Shown in pieces: positions 43,682-53,003 of a DNA stretch of 64,000 nt; within the stretch, counting starts at the first letter, position 1, and every line of letters begins with the position of its first letter. Location: assembly GCA_910587095.1 (NCBI GenBank), contig CAJUMJ010000058.1:1-64000 (forward strand). Reading direction: 5' to 3'. Source of the DNA: an uncultured Lachnospiraceae bacterium (lineage in GTDB: Bacteria > Bacillota > Clostridia > Lachnospirales > Lachnospiraceae). Below the pieces are notes generated by a model. It was not told where the DNA came from, searched no databases, and worked only from the letters and a program-made list of their open reading frames with translations. Position numbers and translations under genes: made by a program.

Positions 43682-45194
43682 TAGCGGTAAAAACACAAGG
43701 AAAAACTTTGCGAGCGGATTAGTCTATAGAATCGCCTTTTTACTGTTTCAATTTATTACCCGAACCGTTATAATCTGGCAATTAGGTGCGGAGTACAGTG
43801 GCCTCGACAGTTTATTCACATCCATTCTTCAGGTTTTAAATCTCACGGAACTCGGTGTCGGCAATGCTCTCGTCTTTAGCATGTATAAGCCTATTGTGGA
43901 AGACGACACTAAGAAACTCTGTGCTCTGATGCGAATGTACCGGATCCTTTATGGCATAATCGGCCTTGTCATCTTTGCTATTGGCGTTGCCATAACCCCT
44001 TTTATCCCTCACCTGATTTCCGGCAATGTGCCCGGTTCAATCAATGTCTATATTATTTATTACATTAATTTACTGGCTACAGTTGTTACTTATTGGTTTT
44101 TTTCTTACCGAAATTCTCTGCTTCTGGCATACCAGAGAAATGATGTTAAAAACAACATTGCACTGGGTATAGAAATACTCAAATTTGTTGTTCAGCTTGG
44201 TATCCTGTGCTTTTTAAAAGATTATTATCTATATTTGGCAGTTACGCTGTTTACAACTATACTGAATAATATAGTTATTGCGTGGATCACCAAAAAGATT
44301 TATCCAAATATAAATCCTTCCGAATATCTTCCAAAACAGGAACAGCGCAATATATTTATTCAAATCAAAGATATTTTTACTGCGAAGCTTGGCGGCGTAA
44401 TTACTAATTCCTTTGATACAATTATAGTCTCCGCTTTCATGGGCCTGACTGATCTGACAAAGTACAGTAATTACTACTATATCGTCACTTTAATCAGAGG
44501 CTTCATGACTTTGATCTACCAGTCTGCCAGAGCCGGGATCGGAAATAAACTAATTCTTGACAACCCGGAGAAAAAGTACCGGGATTTCCTTTCTTTTTCC
44601 TTTATTTGCAACTTGTTGATTGCCGTCTGCACAAGTTCTTTCCTGTGTGGTATCCAGCCCTTTATGCTGCTGTGGGTAAAGGAAAAATGGATGTACCCTG
44701 ATCTGGTGGCTGTTCTGTTTGCCGTTTATTTGTATGTTCATGAAAGTGCCTCCGTCCTCATCACGTACAAGGATGCTGCCGGTATCTGGCATAACGACCG
44801 TTTCAGACCGTTAATCGTATCTGTCGCCAATCTTTTCATGAATATTATCACGGTTCGATATATCGGAATCTACGGAATTATATTATCAACAATACTGAGT
44901 TTTCTACTTATCGGAATACCGTGGTTGATAGCAAACACTTTTCAATTTATATTCAAAAGCTCGTGTAAGGAATATGTATTGCTGATGCTGCGCAATACCC
45001 TCTTAACTGCCGCAAGCTGCATTATATCAATGAAGCTTTGCGATATGATCACCGTCACGGGAATATATACTTTCCTGCTTTCTGTCATAGTAGCGGCTGT
45101 AGTCACACTTCTTTTGTTTGTCGCCGCCACTTTTAAGTGCCGCGATGCAATTGGGGCATTTTATATGATAACAGGAATGGTGAAAGGAAAATAA
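43671..45194 (+). CDS. Wzx-type flippase (right module)
   Basis: About 507 residues with about fourteen helices. 'NFASGLVYRIAFLLFQFITRTVIIWQLGAEYSGLDSLFTSI' matches the N-terminus of lipopolysaccharide/teichoic-type flippases. The start at 43671 is chosen because AAGGA precedes it by eight bases and the family begins here; the frame from 43617 reads through the pyruvyl transferase. It is distinct in sequence from the left-module flippase at 38623-40071. It overlaps the upstream gene by 11 bases and is followed after one base by the Fe-S protein gene. Confidence 0.9.
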   Translation: MRLDSGKNTRKNFASGLVYRIAFLLFQFITRTVIIWQLGAEYSGLDSLFTSILQVLNLTELGVGNALVFSMYKPIVEDDTKKLCALMRMYRILYGIIGLVIFAIGVAITPFIPHLISGNVPGSINVYIIYYINLLATVVTYWFFSYRNSLLLAYQRNDVKNNIALGIEILKFVVQLGILCFLKDYYLYLAVTLFTTILNNIVIAWITKKIYPNINPSEYLPKQEQRNIFIQIKDIFTAKLGGVITNSFDTIIVSAFMGLTDLTKYSNYYYIVTLIRGFMTLIYQSARAGIGNKLILDNPEKKYRDFLSFSFICNLLIAVCTSSFLCGIQPFMLLWVKEKWMYPDLVAVLFAVYLYVHESASVLITYKDAAGIWHNDRFRPLIVSVANLFMNIITVRYIGIYGIILSTILSFLLIGIPWLIANTFQFIFKSSCKEYVLLMLRNTLLTAASCIISMKLCDMITVTGIYTFLLSVIVAAVVTLLLFVAATFKCRDAIGAFYMITGMVKGK

Positions 45195-45195
45195 A

Positions 45196-46395
45196 ATGAA
45201 AAATATCGAAAATGTAGCTTTGACTAAAAAATGTTGTTCCTGCGGTATCTGTGCAGGTATCTGTCCGGAAAAAGCCATATCCATGGGAATAAATTCCAAA
45301 ACGGGAGAATTGCTTCCCAATGTCAGTGCCGAAAAGTGTATAGAATGTGGGCTCTGCCTGAAAGTATGTCCTGGCCTTTCCAATGCAGAAAGGATTCTCT
45401 CAGATAATCCATCCGATCACAAACACAGGCAATGCTCCCACCTGGAATCCCATATCGGCTATATTGAAGATTCGGAACTTCTCGAAAACTGTACCAGCGG
45501 TGGTATCGTCTCGGAACTCGTCCGCACCCTGCTGTCCGTCTCCGCTTACGAATCCGCTTTTCTGGTAGGGACTAACCAATATGCCAATTTCGTAACCAGC
45601 AGCCGGGTAACAGCATATCTTCCTGGATGCAGCAAGTCCCGCTATATTGCCGTCTCCCATGAAAAAGCCGCAGAATATATGCTTTCGCATAAAAATGAGC
45701 GAATCATTATCGTCGCAGTAGGATGCGCCGTAACCGGTTTTAGAAATCTGATCCGGCAGTATCGCCTGAATGCCGACAATTACTTATTGATAGGTCTGTT
45801 TTGTGATAAAGTTATGACTTATCATATATGGGATTATTTTGGGCACAAATACAATCCGGAAGGATGTCTGACAGGATTGGATTTTCGGAATAAACTCGAA
45901 TCTGGCTGGCCGGGAGATGTAAGACTATATTTTAGTAATAATGAGTCTATGCGCGTAGACAGAAAAGAGCGCATGCAGGTTAAAAATATTTTCCAAAATG
46001 AAAGATGTATGTACTGCACAGATAAATTAAATGAATCATCCGACATTTCTGTTGGCGACAACTATACAGGTAAATTCGCTCCAAAGGAGGGAAGCAGCAG
46101 TATTATTGTCCGCACAGACACCGGAAAAAGGGCTCTTGACCAGATCAGGGACAAGTGTTTCTTAACTCCGGTTTCCGTTGAAGAACTTTACACAAGCCAA
46201 CAAGTAAACAAAAAGCAAAAAAACATGCGCAATGCCAAAATTAAATATAAAAACATGTCGCATGACGGTATATCGGTAAAAAATATTTTACATTATACCA
46301 AGTCCAAACTTATGTTAAAAGCAGGACATCTCTTTCCCAAGGCGCCTCTGTTAATACAAGTGTTAATAAAATTGAAGAGCACCGTTGCTCGCTAA
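45196..46395 (+). CDS. 2[4Fe-4S] FrhB/FdhB-like protein of polysaccharide clusters
   Basis: A 399-residue protein. Two ferredoxin-type cluster motifs open it: Cys13/16/19/23-Pro and Cys48/51/54/58-Pro. The remainder is the FrhB/FdhB-type (coenzyme F420 hydrogenase beta-like) domain with 'ENCTSGGIVSELVRTLL' and 'NERCMYCTDKLNESSDISVGDNY'. In non-methanogens such proteins often sit next to pyruvyl transferases in capsule loci; their reaction there is not established, and a redox step on the sugar is only a guess. AAAGGA lies seven bases before the ATG, one base after the flippase stop. It ends the plus-strand module. Confidence 0.85.
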   Translation: MKNIENVALTKKCCSCGICAGICPEKAISMGINSKTGELLPNVSAEKCIECGLCLKVCPGLSNAERILSDNPSDHKHRQCSHLESHIGYIEDSELLENCTSGGIVSELVRTLLSVSAYESAFLVGTNQYANFVTSSRVTAYLPGCSKSRYIAVSHEKAAEYMLSHKNERIIIVAVGCAVTGFRNLIRQYRLNADNYLLIGLFCDKVMTYHIWDYFGHKYNPEGCLTGLDFRNKLESGWPGDVRLYFSNNESMRVDRKERMQVKNIFQNERCMYCTDKLNESSDISVGDNYTGKFAPKEGSSSIIVRTDTGKRALDQIRDKCFLTPVSVEELYTSQQVNKKQKNMRNAKIKYKNMSHDGISVKNILHYTKSKLMLKAGHLFPKAPLLIQVLIKLKSTVAR

Positions 46396-46425
46396 ACAGG
46401 ACGATTTAATAATACCGTGTAGAGC

Positions 46426-47511
46426 CTATTTATATTGGGACGCACCATATGTAGTGCCAAGTACCCGCAATGGCTCAAACCAAAACCGGAAAACCGGAAC
46501 CCTTCTGATAATACATGCCGCGATTACCGGTCCGGCGACGCCGACAGCCATGCCGCATATTGTATGTAGCCAGCAGCTTGAAATCCCCACTCTACACAAT
46601 ATAACCCTAATCGATCCCGTAAAGCATGTGTGCAGCAAATAGATATATAATGAATATTCCGACAGCCAAATCAAAAAGCGATTCATTGTATTCTTTTTGG
46701 ATGTAACGGCCACAGACATGCCAACCATACAGATTACCAACAAAAGTTTTGTAACTCCCTGTAATAAATTCATCGAAGTATCTCCTAATAACTCCGATGA
46801 ATTTATTGCTCTGTAAAGTACATAAATCCCAATTGTCGCTGCTCCACACACAAATAATCCTCGCTTACCGGTTTGACCAGCACAATATTTTTCCAGAAAA
46901 TTTCTTTGGTTAAAATACACTCCCAAGTAGAAATAGCAAGTATAGAGAATAAGATATTTAGCCCATAAAATATCTACGCGAATTCCCAGCGCACACGCAA
47001 TAAACAGAAGTAAAATCCACCCTGAGTTTACTCCCCTATCTTCGGCTAATTGTACAATAGGAACAATCAGAAACATTTCAAAGAGAGCGTAAAGATACCA
47101 GTACTGTGCAATAGGCGCGGTCAGCAGTTCCTTCATGATCCCCAAAAAGCTATAGGTTTCAATATCCGCACTCATGATAGGGCCTGCCAGCATGTAAAAT
47201 ACACTACAGGCAAAATACGGCAGACCCAAAACAACCAGCTTTTTCCATACAAACTTCAAATACCCTTTTCCCTTTTTCGGCCGTGAATGCACATATAAAT
47301 ATCCACTTGCGAAGAAAAAGCAAGGAACATGAAATAAATATACAAAATCAGCGACATCTTTCAAAAACAGCGAAACCTCTATTGGGCCCTTTCTCAGTCC
47401 TCTGATCACATGTCCGATTACCACACACAGGCATGCGAACGATTTTAAAATATCAATAAACTCAAATTTTTCTTTCTTCTCTTCCGTCTGTTTTTCTCCT
47501 ATTGCCAGCAT
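46426..47511 (-). CDS. Acyltransferase-3 family membrane protein
   Basis: A 361-residue integral membrane acyltransferase of the OafA/NolL type, which O-acetylates surface glycans. 'FEFIDILKSFACLCVVIGHVIRG' (about 16-38) carries the family Asp and the conserved helix-one His, followed by 'FLFHVPCFFFASGYLY'-type sequence. About ten helices. It is convergent with the FrhB-like gene, 30 bp apart, with no obvious hairpin between. The next gene upstream is a second acyltransferase of the same family. Confidence 0.9.
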   Translation of the reverse strand: MLAIGEKQTEEKKEKFEFIDILKSFACLCVVIGHVIRGLRKGPIEVSLFLKDVADFVYLFHVPCFFFASGYLYVHSRPKKGKGYLKFVWKKLVVLGLPYFACSVFYMLAGPIMSADIETYSFLGIMKELLTAPIAQYWYLYALFEMFLIVPIVQLAEDRGVNSGWILLLFIACALGIRVDILWAKYLILYTCYFYLGVYFNQRNFLEKYCAGQTGKRGLFVCGAATIGIYVLYRAINSSELLGDTSMNLLQGVTKLLLVICMVGMSVAVTSKKNTMNRFLIWLSEYSLYIYLLHTCFTGSIRVILCRVGISSCWLHTICGMAVGVAGPVIAACIIRRVPVFRFWFEPLRVLGTTYGASQYK

Positions 47512-47544
47512 ATTCTTATCATCTCCTTACACCCCAGTCAAAAG

Positions 47545-48570
47545 TCAAATCATATGCATCTTTCTCATAATCGGACTTAGCGGATTGTGCTGCAAAATAT
47601 ACTGCCACCCCAAAGACAGATAAATACCCGCTGCTATATATACAGTCCACCACAGCCCCGACGCATCATAAACCGGAAAGGCCGTAATCGCTTTAAGATC
47701 CGCCCGCATGACCAGGATTTGCAGTATAATTGGTACGCGGAACAACAGTAAATGCCAAATAACAATACACATCGAATTTTTACCGATATACGCCAGATGA
47801 TCAGAAAACCAGCAAATTTTCTCCATATTTGACATCCATTCAGACAGCCGCAGTAAAAAAAACGTCGCCGCAAAAACGCCGCCAATAAACGCCCATTTAT
47901 AGCGATATTCATTTCCACCCAGGGACACTTCATTATAACTTGCGATTATGATGTAAAGAATGCCGGAAATTGGCGCTCCAATATCCTTGATATGTCCGGC
48001 GATATGATCTCTGAAATACTTTTTATACAGGTAACCGCATACGTAAAAAAACGAGCAAATCAGCGTCCTGCTGATTCTATGCGGGAATGTGACGGAAAAT
48101 CCGAGCACGCACACGGCTGCACTTGCACCCAAAAGAATCATGTCACCTGCCCGGTTCTTTCTAAGACCTCTTATCATTAAATGAACAATAACACTCACCT
48201 GAAACAATGCCGGCAAAAACCAGGTTGCTCCCAAAAACGGAACCTTCTCCAAAGTAAACAAAATTTCCGCCGCTTCCTTTACAAAAACGCCGATCGACCA
48301 ATTTCCCCAATAGAACAATACAAAATACAACGGTAAGAACAGACCGTTCCACCACCAGAACGGTAAAAGTAACGCCTTCCCCTTACGCGCAATATAACCT
48401 ATGCCTGAAGCGTCTTCGCTCGAATACAACAACCCCGAAACAAAGAAGAAAAAAGGCATGTGAAACTGCGTAATGTAAAAATTTCCCGGCCCGCACGCAT
48501 GTGCCCATACTACCAGAATAATCCCGATTCCCTTCGCAATATCAATATCCGTCCGCCTTCTTGTCTCCAT
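47545..48570 (-). CDS. Acyltransferase-3 family membrane protein
   Basis: A 341-residue integral membrane acyltransferase. 'RTDIDIAKGIGIILVVWAHACGPGNFYITQFHMPFFFFVSGLLY' (5-49) shows the conserved Asp, helix-one His and the FHMPFFFFVSG segment. About ten helices. Its ATG shares the A of the upstream GT2 stop (TAATG at 48568-48572), so the two are coupled. Two acyltransferases in a row suggest O-acylation at two positions or of two different sugars. Confidence 0.9.
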   Translation of the reverse strand: METRRRTDIDIAKGIGIILVVWAHACGPGNFYITQFHMPFFFFVSGLLYSSEDASGIGYIARKGKALLLPFWWWNGLFLPLYFVLFYWGNWSIGVFVKEAAEILFTLEKVPFLGATWFLPALFQVSVIVHLMIRGLRKNRAGDMILLGASAAVCVLGFSVTFPHRISRTLICSFFYVCGYLYKKYFRDHIAGHIKDIGAPISGILYIIIASYNEVSLGGNEYRYKWAFIGGVFAATFFLLRLSEWMSNMEKICWFSDHLAYIGKNSMCIVIWHLLLFRVPIILQILVMRADLKAITAFPVYDASGLWWTVYIAAGIYLSLGWQYILQHNPLSPIMRKMHMI

Positions 48571-49559
48571 TAATTCTTTCCGTTCTCTTTGTCCGCTTCT
48601 TCCCGTTTTTCGTCTTTTGCTCCGTCATACTCCAATTTGCGCACATGATACTGTACATCCTCCAATATCCTGCGGTTGGCCGCAATGGTGTCGGCAAGCA
48701 GCCCAATCACAAACGTGATAAACCCGATAATCATCAGCGTGCACGCCAAAATCAGTGACTGCACATGGCCGCCGCCCGTCCCGTTAAAATAAAAGACCAG
48801 AAAACGGATGCTGATTCCCAAACCGATGAGCGAAGGTATCAGTGCCACAAGTGAAAAGCAGTACAAGGGCTTATACCACATAAAGGCACGCAGAATCGTC
48901 AGCATGGATTTCTTCACATACCCCCACATACTATGAAATAAGCGCGAACTTCTCAGCTCCGGGTTGGTTCTGATCGGTACACTCATAATCGGCATTTTAC
49001 TCCTGCCCGCCTGCACAATCGTCTCCAACGTATAAGTATAATCGTTGACTACATTGACGCGCATCGCCGCTTCTCTGCTGAACGCGCGAAACCCGCTCGG
49101 CGCATCCGGGATATCCGTGTGAGACGCCTTGCGCACCACCCAGCTCCCGAGATGCTGCAGTTTCTTCTTAATCGGTGAAAAATGCGCCGTATCGTCAATC
49201 GGCCGCTCACCGATTACCATGTCCGCCCTGCCGTCCAAAATGGGCCTGACAATCGTCTCAATATCTTCCCCGCAATACTGGTTATCCGCATCGGTATTGA
49301 CAATAATATCGGCTCCGTTTCTCAGACAGGCATCAAGCCCTGCCATGAAACCTTTGGCCAGACCTTTATTCTGTTTGAAGTTGACTACATAATGCACGCC
49401 CCAATTTTTAGCCACTTCCACGGTATTATCCTTGCTCCCGTCATTGATGATCAGATATTCGATCTCATCAATCCCGTCAATATGTTTCGGCAGATCATTT
49501 AACGCAATTTCCAGAGTCTCCGCCTCGTTATAGCATGGAATCTGAATGATTAATTTCAT
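48570..49559 (-). CDS. Membrane-anchored family 2 glycosyltransferase
   Basis: About 329 residues. 'LIIQIPCYNEAETLEIALNDLP' opens the fold, 'IINDGSKDNTVEVA' follows, 'IVNTDADNQY' is the metal site, and two C-terminal helices (about 232-300) anchor it. This is the dolichol-phosphate-mannose-synthase-like layout, suggesting a polyprenyl-phosphate acceptor. The start at 49559 has AGGA five bases upstream and is preferred to 49571. Confidence 0.88.
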   Translation of the reverse strand: MKLIIQIPCYNEAETLEIALNDLPKHIDGIDEIEYLIINDGSKDNTVEVAKNWGVHYVVNFKQNKGLAKGFMAGLDACLRNGADIIVNTDADNQYCGEDIETIVRPILDGRADMVIGERPIDDTAHFSPIKKKLQHLGSWVVRKASHTDIPDAPSGFRAFSREAAMRVNVVNDYTYTLETIVQAGRSKMPIMSVPIRTNPELRSSRLFHSMWGYVKKSMLTILRAFMWYKPLYCFSLVALIPSLIGLGISIRFLVFYFNGTGGGHVQSLILACTLMIIGFITFVIGLLADTIAANRRILEDVQYHVRKLEYDGAKDEKREEADKENGKN

Positions 49560-49586
49560 AGGAATCCTCATTTCTGTGTACAGCCG

Positions 49587-50558
49587 TTACATTTCGGCCA
49601 GCTTTATAATTTGTTCCGCCAATTTCGCGGCATTCCCCATCTCCACATAGTAATGCCTGTCGTCCGCCGCAAAGAGTTCACGGTTAGCGCTGTTATCTCC
49701 CAAAATCATCTTCTTCCCCATCGCCTCATAGATATAGGCTTTTCCCGGAATCGTTCTCTTCGCCTTATCAATGTGAGCATTAAAGTGCCCGGCAAGGCAC
49801 AGATCCGCCATGGCAATCCGTTCGGCAAGCTCTGACTGTGAAAGCCAGTCGATATATTCAATATGATCTCCCTCGTACCGCTTTGTCTCTTTCCTGACAG
49901 GGCCGATCACAATAAAATGAATCTTATTTTCCGCTTTTAAAATCTCTGCCGCCTCCAGCACAGTCTCCACTCCCTGCAACGGTAAAATACTTCCAAAATA
50001 CAGGACGAGAAAGAGATCCGCATATACGTCTTTTTTTTGTTCTCTCGGATAATAGATCGTCCGATCAGCCTCCAGGTACAATACCTCTGTTTTTTCCGGA
50101 TCAGCCGCAAATTCCGATGCAAAATACGCGCCGTGTGCCCTGGTGTCTGCCAAAATATAATCCGCGCACTTTATCGTCCTCTCGTCTATATAGTGCAGAA
50201 GCTTTGCCGGTAGTGAATTCTTTCCAATCAACTGTCTGTCGCAGACTAAGGTGTCATACAGGGAAATAAAAAAATCAATTACCACCAAATGCTTCCTGAA
50301 TTTCCCATGCCAAAAAGGTAAGACAAGCTGTGGAGCAAATCCAATAAAAATAACATCATAATCCCGTTTTCTCTCTCTAAGTAACCCCAAATATACTTTC
50401 ACGAGCCGCCTGGCATAACTTTTGTCCGTAAACCCGATTATTCTGCTTTTCACCGCACAGTTCTCAATGATTGAAATCTCCTGCGTATTCCTGATATAAT
50501 CCAAATTTTTGGTTGTCACAAACAAAACTCTCCGGTCTTTTATCAGCTCCCTGATCAT
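49587..50558 (-). CDS. GT-B glycosyltransferase
   Basis: A 323-residue glycosyltransferase with GT4-like C-terminal features: 'VLYFGSILPLQGVETVLEAAEIL', 'IEYIDWLSQSELAERIAMADLCLAG' and 'PGKAYIYEAMGKKMILGDN' with the nucleotide-contacting Glu. The N-terminal domain is shorter than usual. The ATG overlaps the rfbG stop by four bases (ATGA at 50555-50558), so it belongs to the rfb cluster and may transfer the dideoxy sugar that cluster makes. Specificity is inferred. Confidence 0.82.
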   Translation of the reverse strand: MIRELIKDRRVLFVTTKNLDYIRNTQEISIIENCAVKSRIIGFTDKSYARRLVKVYLGLLRERKRDYDVIFIGFAPQLVLPFWHGKFRKHLVVIDFFISLYDTLVCDRQLIGKNSLPAKLLHYIDERTIKCADYILADTRAHGAYFASEFAADPEKTEVLYLEADRTIYYPREQKKDVYADLFLVLYFGSILPLQGVETVLEAAEILKAENKIHFIVIGPVRKETKRYEGDHIEYIDWLSQSELAERIAMADLCLAGHFNAHIDKAKRTIPGKAYIYEAMGKKMILGDNSANRELFAADDRHYYVEMGNAAKLAEQIIKLAEM

Positions 50559-51628
50559 CTCCCCAAAAACTCCTCAATCTGCCCGCGCATGAGCCCATAC
50601 ACGTCTTCCCCCCCGCGGTAGGCAATCGTCCACTCCACAATTTTTTCCATGGCCTTCTCCACATTCCAAACCGGACGCCAGCCAAAAACCTGTTTCAATT
50701 TCGAACAGTCCAGCTTTAAGAAGCTCGCCTCATGAGGCCCTCCATCCGATATATTTTTCCACCCCGCCTGTTCCTTCGTCTCCTGATTCCATTTTTCACA
50801 AAACAGAGTGACCAGATCGCCCGTCGTATAGCAGTCCGTTTCATCCGGCCCTACGTTGTAGCTGCCCGCAAATTCCGGTTTTTCATACTGTTTTTGCGCG
50901 ATCATGAGATAGACAAGAAGCGGCTCAAGCACATGCTGGAAAGGTCTTACCGAGTAAGGATTTCTCACAATAATCTCCTTCCCGTCCAAAACGGCGCGCA
51001 CACAGTCCGGAATAATCCGATCCGCCGCGAAATCACCGCCGCCTATGACATTGCCGGCCCGCGCGGTGGAAATTGCCGTCAAACGCCCGCTCTCCTCCCC
51101 GAAAAAGGATTTCCGGTAGCTGTCCGTGACCAGCTCGGAACAGGACTTGGAGTTGGAATACGGATCATAGCCGTTTAGCTCCTCGTTCTCCCGGTAGGCC
51201 CAGGGCCACTCCCTGTTCAGGTATACCTTGTCCGTGGTCACATTGACAAACGAACGCACGCTTTCGCAATTCCTGATGCACTCCAGCACATGCACCGTTC
51301 CCATCACATTTGTCTCGTAAGTGTACACCGGATTATTATAAGATTCCCTGACAATCGGCTGTGCCGCCATATGAATGACAATTTCCGGCCGCACTCTGTC
51401 AAATTCTTTCTGCAGGCTCTTTAAGTCTCTGATATCGCCCGTGACGGAATCTATCCTTTCTCCCATGCCGGCCAGCTCAAATATGCCCGGCTTTGTCGGC
51501 GGCTCCAGCGCATAGCCCGTCACTTCGGCGCCGGCCTTTAGCAAAACGGCGCACAGCCATGTCCCCTTAAAACCCGTGTGGCCGGTAACAAGCACTCTTT
51601 TTCCTTTATAGAAATCCAAATTTTGCAT
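50555..51628 (-). CDS. rfbG: CDP-glucose 4,6-dehydratase
   Basis: Converts CDP-glucose to CDP-4-keto-6-deoxyglucose. About 357 residues. 'KGKRVLVTGHTGFKGTWL' is the NAD-binding start peculiar to RfbG-type enzymes; 'VNVTTDKVYLN' and the catalytic Tyr-x3-Lys in 'YSNSK' follow. The ATG at 51628 places the fold as in homologues; ATG 51646 and TTG 51658 are alternatives that overlap the rfbH stop. It lies with rfbH and rfbF, completing the first steps of the CDP-3,6-dideoxyhexose route. Confidence 0.92.
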   Translation of the reverse strand: MQNLDFYKGKRVLVTGHTGFKGTWLCAVLLKAGAEVTGYALEPPTKPGIFELAGMGERIDSVTGDIRDLKSLQKEFDRVRPEIVIHMAAQPIVRESYNNPVYTYETNVMGTVHVLECIRNCESVRSFVNVTTDKVYLNREWPWAYRENEELNGYDPYSNSKSCSELVTDSYRKSFFGEESGRLTAISTARAGNVIGGGDFAADRIIPDCVRAVLDGKEIIVRNPYSVRPFQHVLEPLLVYLMIAQKQYEKPEFAGSYNVGPDETDCYTTGDLVTLFCEKWNQETKEQAGWKNISDGGPHEASFLKLDCSKLKQVFGWRPVWNVEKAMEKIVEWTIAYRGGEDVYGLMRGQIEEFLGR

Positions 51629-51650
51629 ACTGTTAACTGTCCTCATTCCC

Positions 51651-52991
51651 CTATCCAAGGGCCTCTATCAACGTTCTCGCCATATAATCGATCATCTCGT
51701 CCGTCATTCCCGGATAAACCCCGATCCAGAAAGTGTCAGCCATGATACGGTCCGTATTCGTAAGTTCTCCCACCACACGGAACCCCTCTCCGCTTTTCCT
51801 CATTTCGTCAAAGCAGGGATGCTTTGTCAGATTTCCCGCAAAGAGCATCCGCGTCTGCACGCCGTGTTCTTCCAGATACCGCACAATGTTATCGCGCGCT
51901 GCTCCGTCCTTGCATGTCAGCGGGAACCCGAACCAGCTCGGATTTGCGTTTTCGCAAGGCTTTGGTAAAATCAATTTCTCCCCGGCGCCGCCTTCCGTAA
52001 GCTTCTCCATGAGCCTGTTAAAATTATGTCTCCTCTTTTCCACAAAGGAGGGAAACTTTTCAAGCTGCGCGCAGCCGATCGCCGCCTGCATGTCCGTCGC
52101 TTTCAGGTTATAGCCGAAGTGAGAATAGACGTATTTGTGGTCATACCCTCTCGGCAGCTCTCCGTACTGCCCGTCAAACCGGTGTCCGCACAGGTTGTCT
52201 TTGCCGGACGGGCAGATGCAGTCGCGTCCCCAATCGCGAAAAGAACGGATACACTTGTGCAGAAGGGCGTTATCGGTATAAACCGCGCCTCCCTCACCCA
52301 TTGTCATGTGATGGGGCGGATAAAAACTGGACGTGCCGATATCTCCTACCGTTCCCGTAAGTTTTCTCTCTCCGTCCAGGGTATATTCGGAGCCGAGTGC
52401 ATCACAGTTGTCCTCCACCAGCCAGAGGCCATGTTTTTTGCAGAATAAGCTCACCGCTTTTAAGTCAAACGGGTTGCCGAGCGTATGCGCGATCATAACC
52501 GCTTTCGTCCTGTCGGACAATGCCTCTTCCAGCATATTTACGTCGATATTGTACTGTGGAATCGTCACGTCCACAAAGACCGGCACGGCGCCGTACTGAA
52601 TGATCGGCGCTGCCGTAGTCGGAAATCCCGCCGCCACCGTGATGACCTCATCCCCCCGTCCGATGGCTCTCTCTCCCAAAAGCGGGGATGTGAGCGCCAT
52701 AAACGCCAGCAGATTCGCCGAAGAACCCGAGTTTACCAACGAGCAATATCTGACGCCCAAATAGTCCGCCAGCCCGCTCTCAAACCGATCCGTATAACGC
52801 CCCGAAGTCAGCCAAAATTCCAGTGCACTGTCCACCAGATTCGTCATCTCCGCGCTGTCGTAGACGCGGGAGGCGTAGGGAATACGATCTCCCTCATGAT
52901 ACACCTTTGCCTTGTGGAAAGTGTCGCAGTATTCCCTGACGCTTTCCAATATCTCCTGCCTTGCTTCCGCTTCCGTCCTGTTTTCAAACAT
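51651..52991 (-). CDS. rfbH: CDP-6-deoxy-4-keto-hexose 3-dehydrase (E1)
   Basis: A 446-residue PMP- and Fe-S-dependent enzyme that removes the C3 hydroxyl of CDP-4-keto-6-deoxyglucose. It has the aminotransferase fold, but the cofactor lysine is replaced by histidine in 'SFYPPHHMTMGEGG' (His227/228), the hallmark of E1. Candidate cluster ligands are Cys196, Cys258, Cys260 and Cys268. 'VNSGSSANLLAFMAL' (87-100) binds cofactor phosphate. Length is normal. The enzyme needs a reductase (RfbI/AscD, E3) for turnover; none is visible in this window. Confidence 0.93.
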   Translation of the reverse strand: MFENRTEAEARQEILESVREYCDTFHKAKVYHEGDRIPYASRVYDSAEMTNLVDSALEFWLTSGRYTDRFESGLADYLGVRYCSLVNSGSSANLLAFMALTSPLLGERAIGRGDEVITVAAGFPTTAAPIIQYGAVPVFVDVTIPQYNIDVNMLEEALSDRTKAVMIAHTLGNPFDLKAVSLFCKKHGLWLVEDNCDALGSEYTLDGERKLTGTVGDIGTSSFYPPHHMTMGEGGAVYTDNALLHKCIRSFRDWGRDCICPSGKDNLCGHRFDGQYGELPRGYDHKYVYSHFGYNLKATDMQAAIGCAQLEKFPSFVEKRRHNFNRLMEKLTEGGAGEKLILPKPCENANPSWFGFPLTCKDGAARDNIVRYLEEHGVQTRMLFAGNLTKHPCFDEMRKSGEGFRVVGELTNTDRIMADTFWIGVYPGMTDEMIDYMARTLIEALG

Positions 52992-53003
52992 ATCTTTTTC
53001 CTC

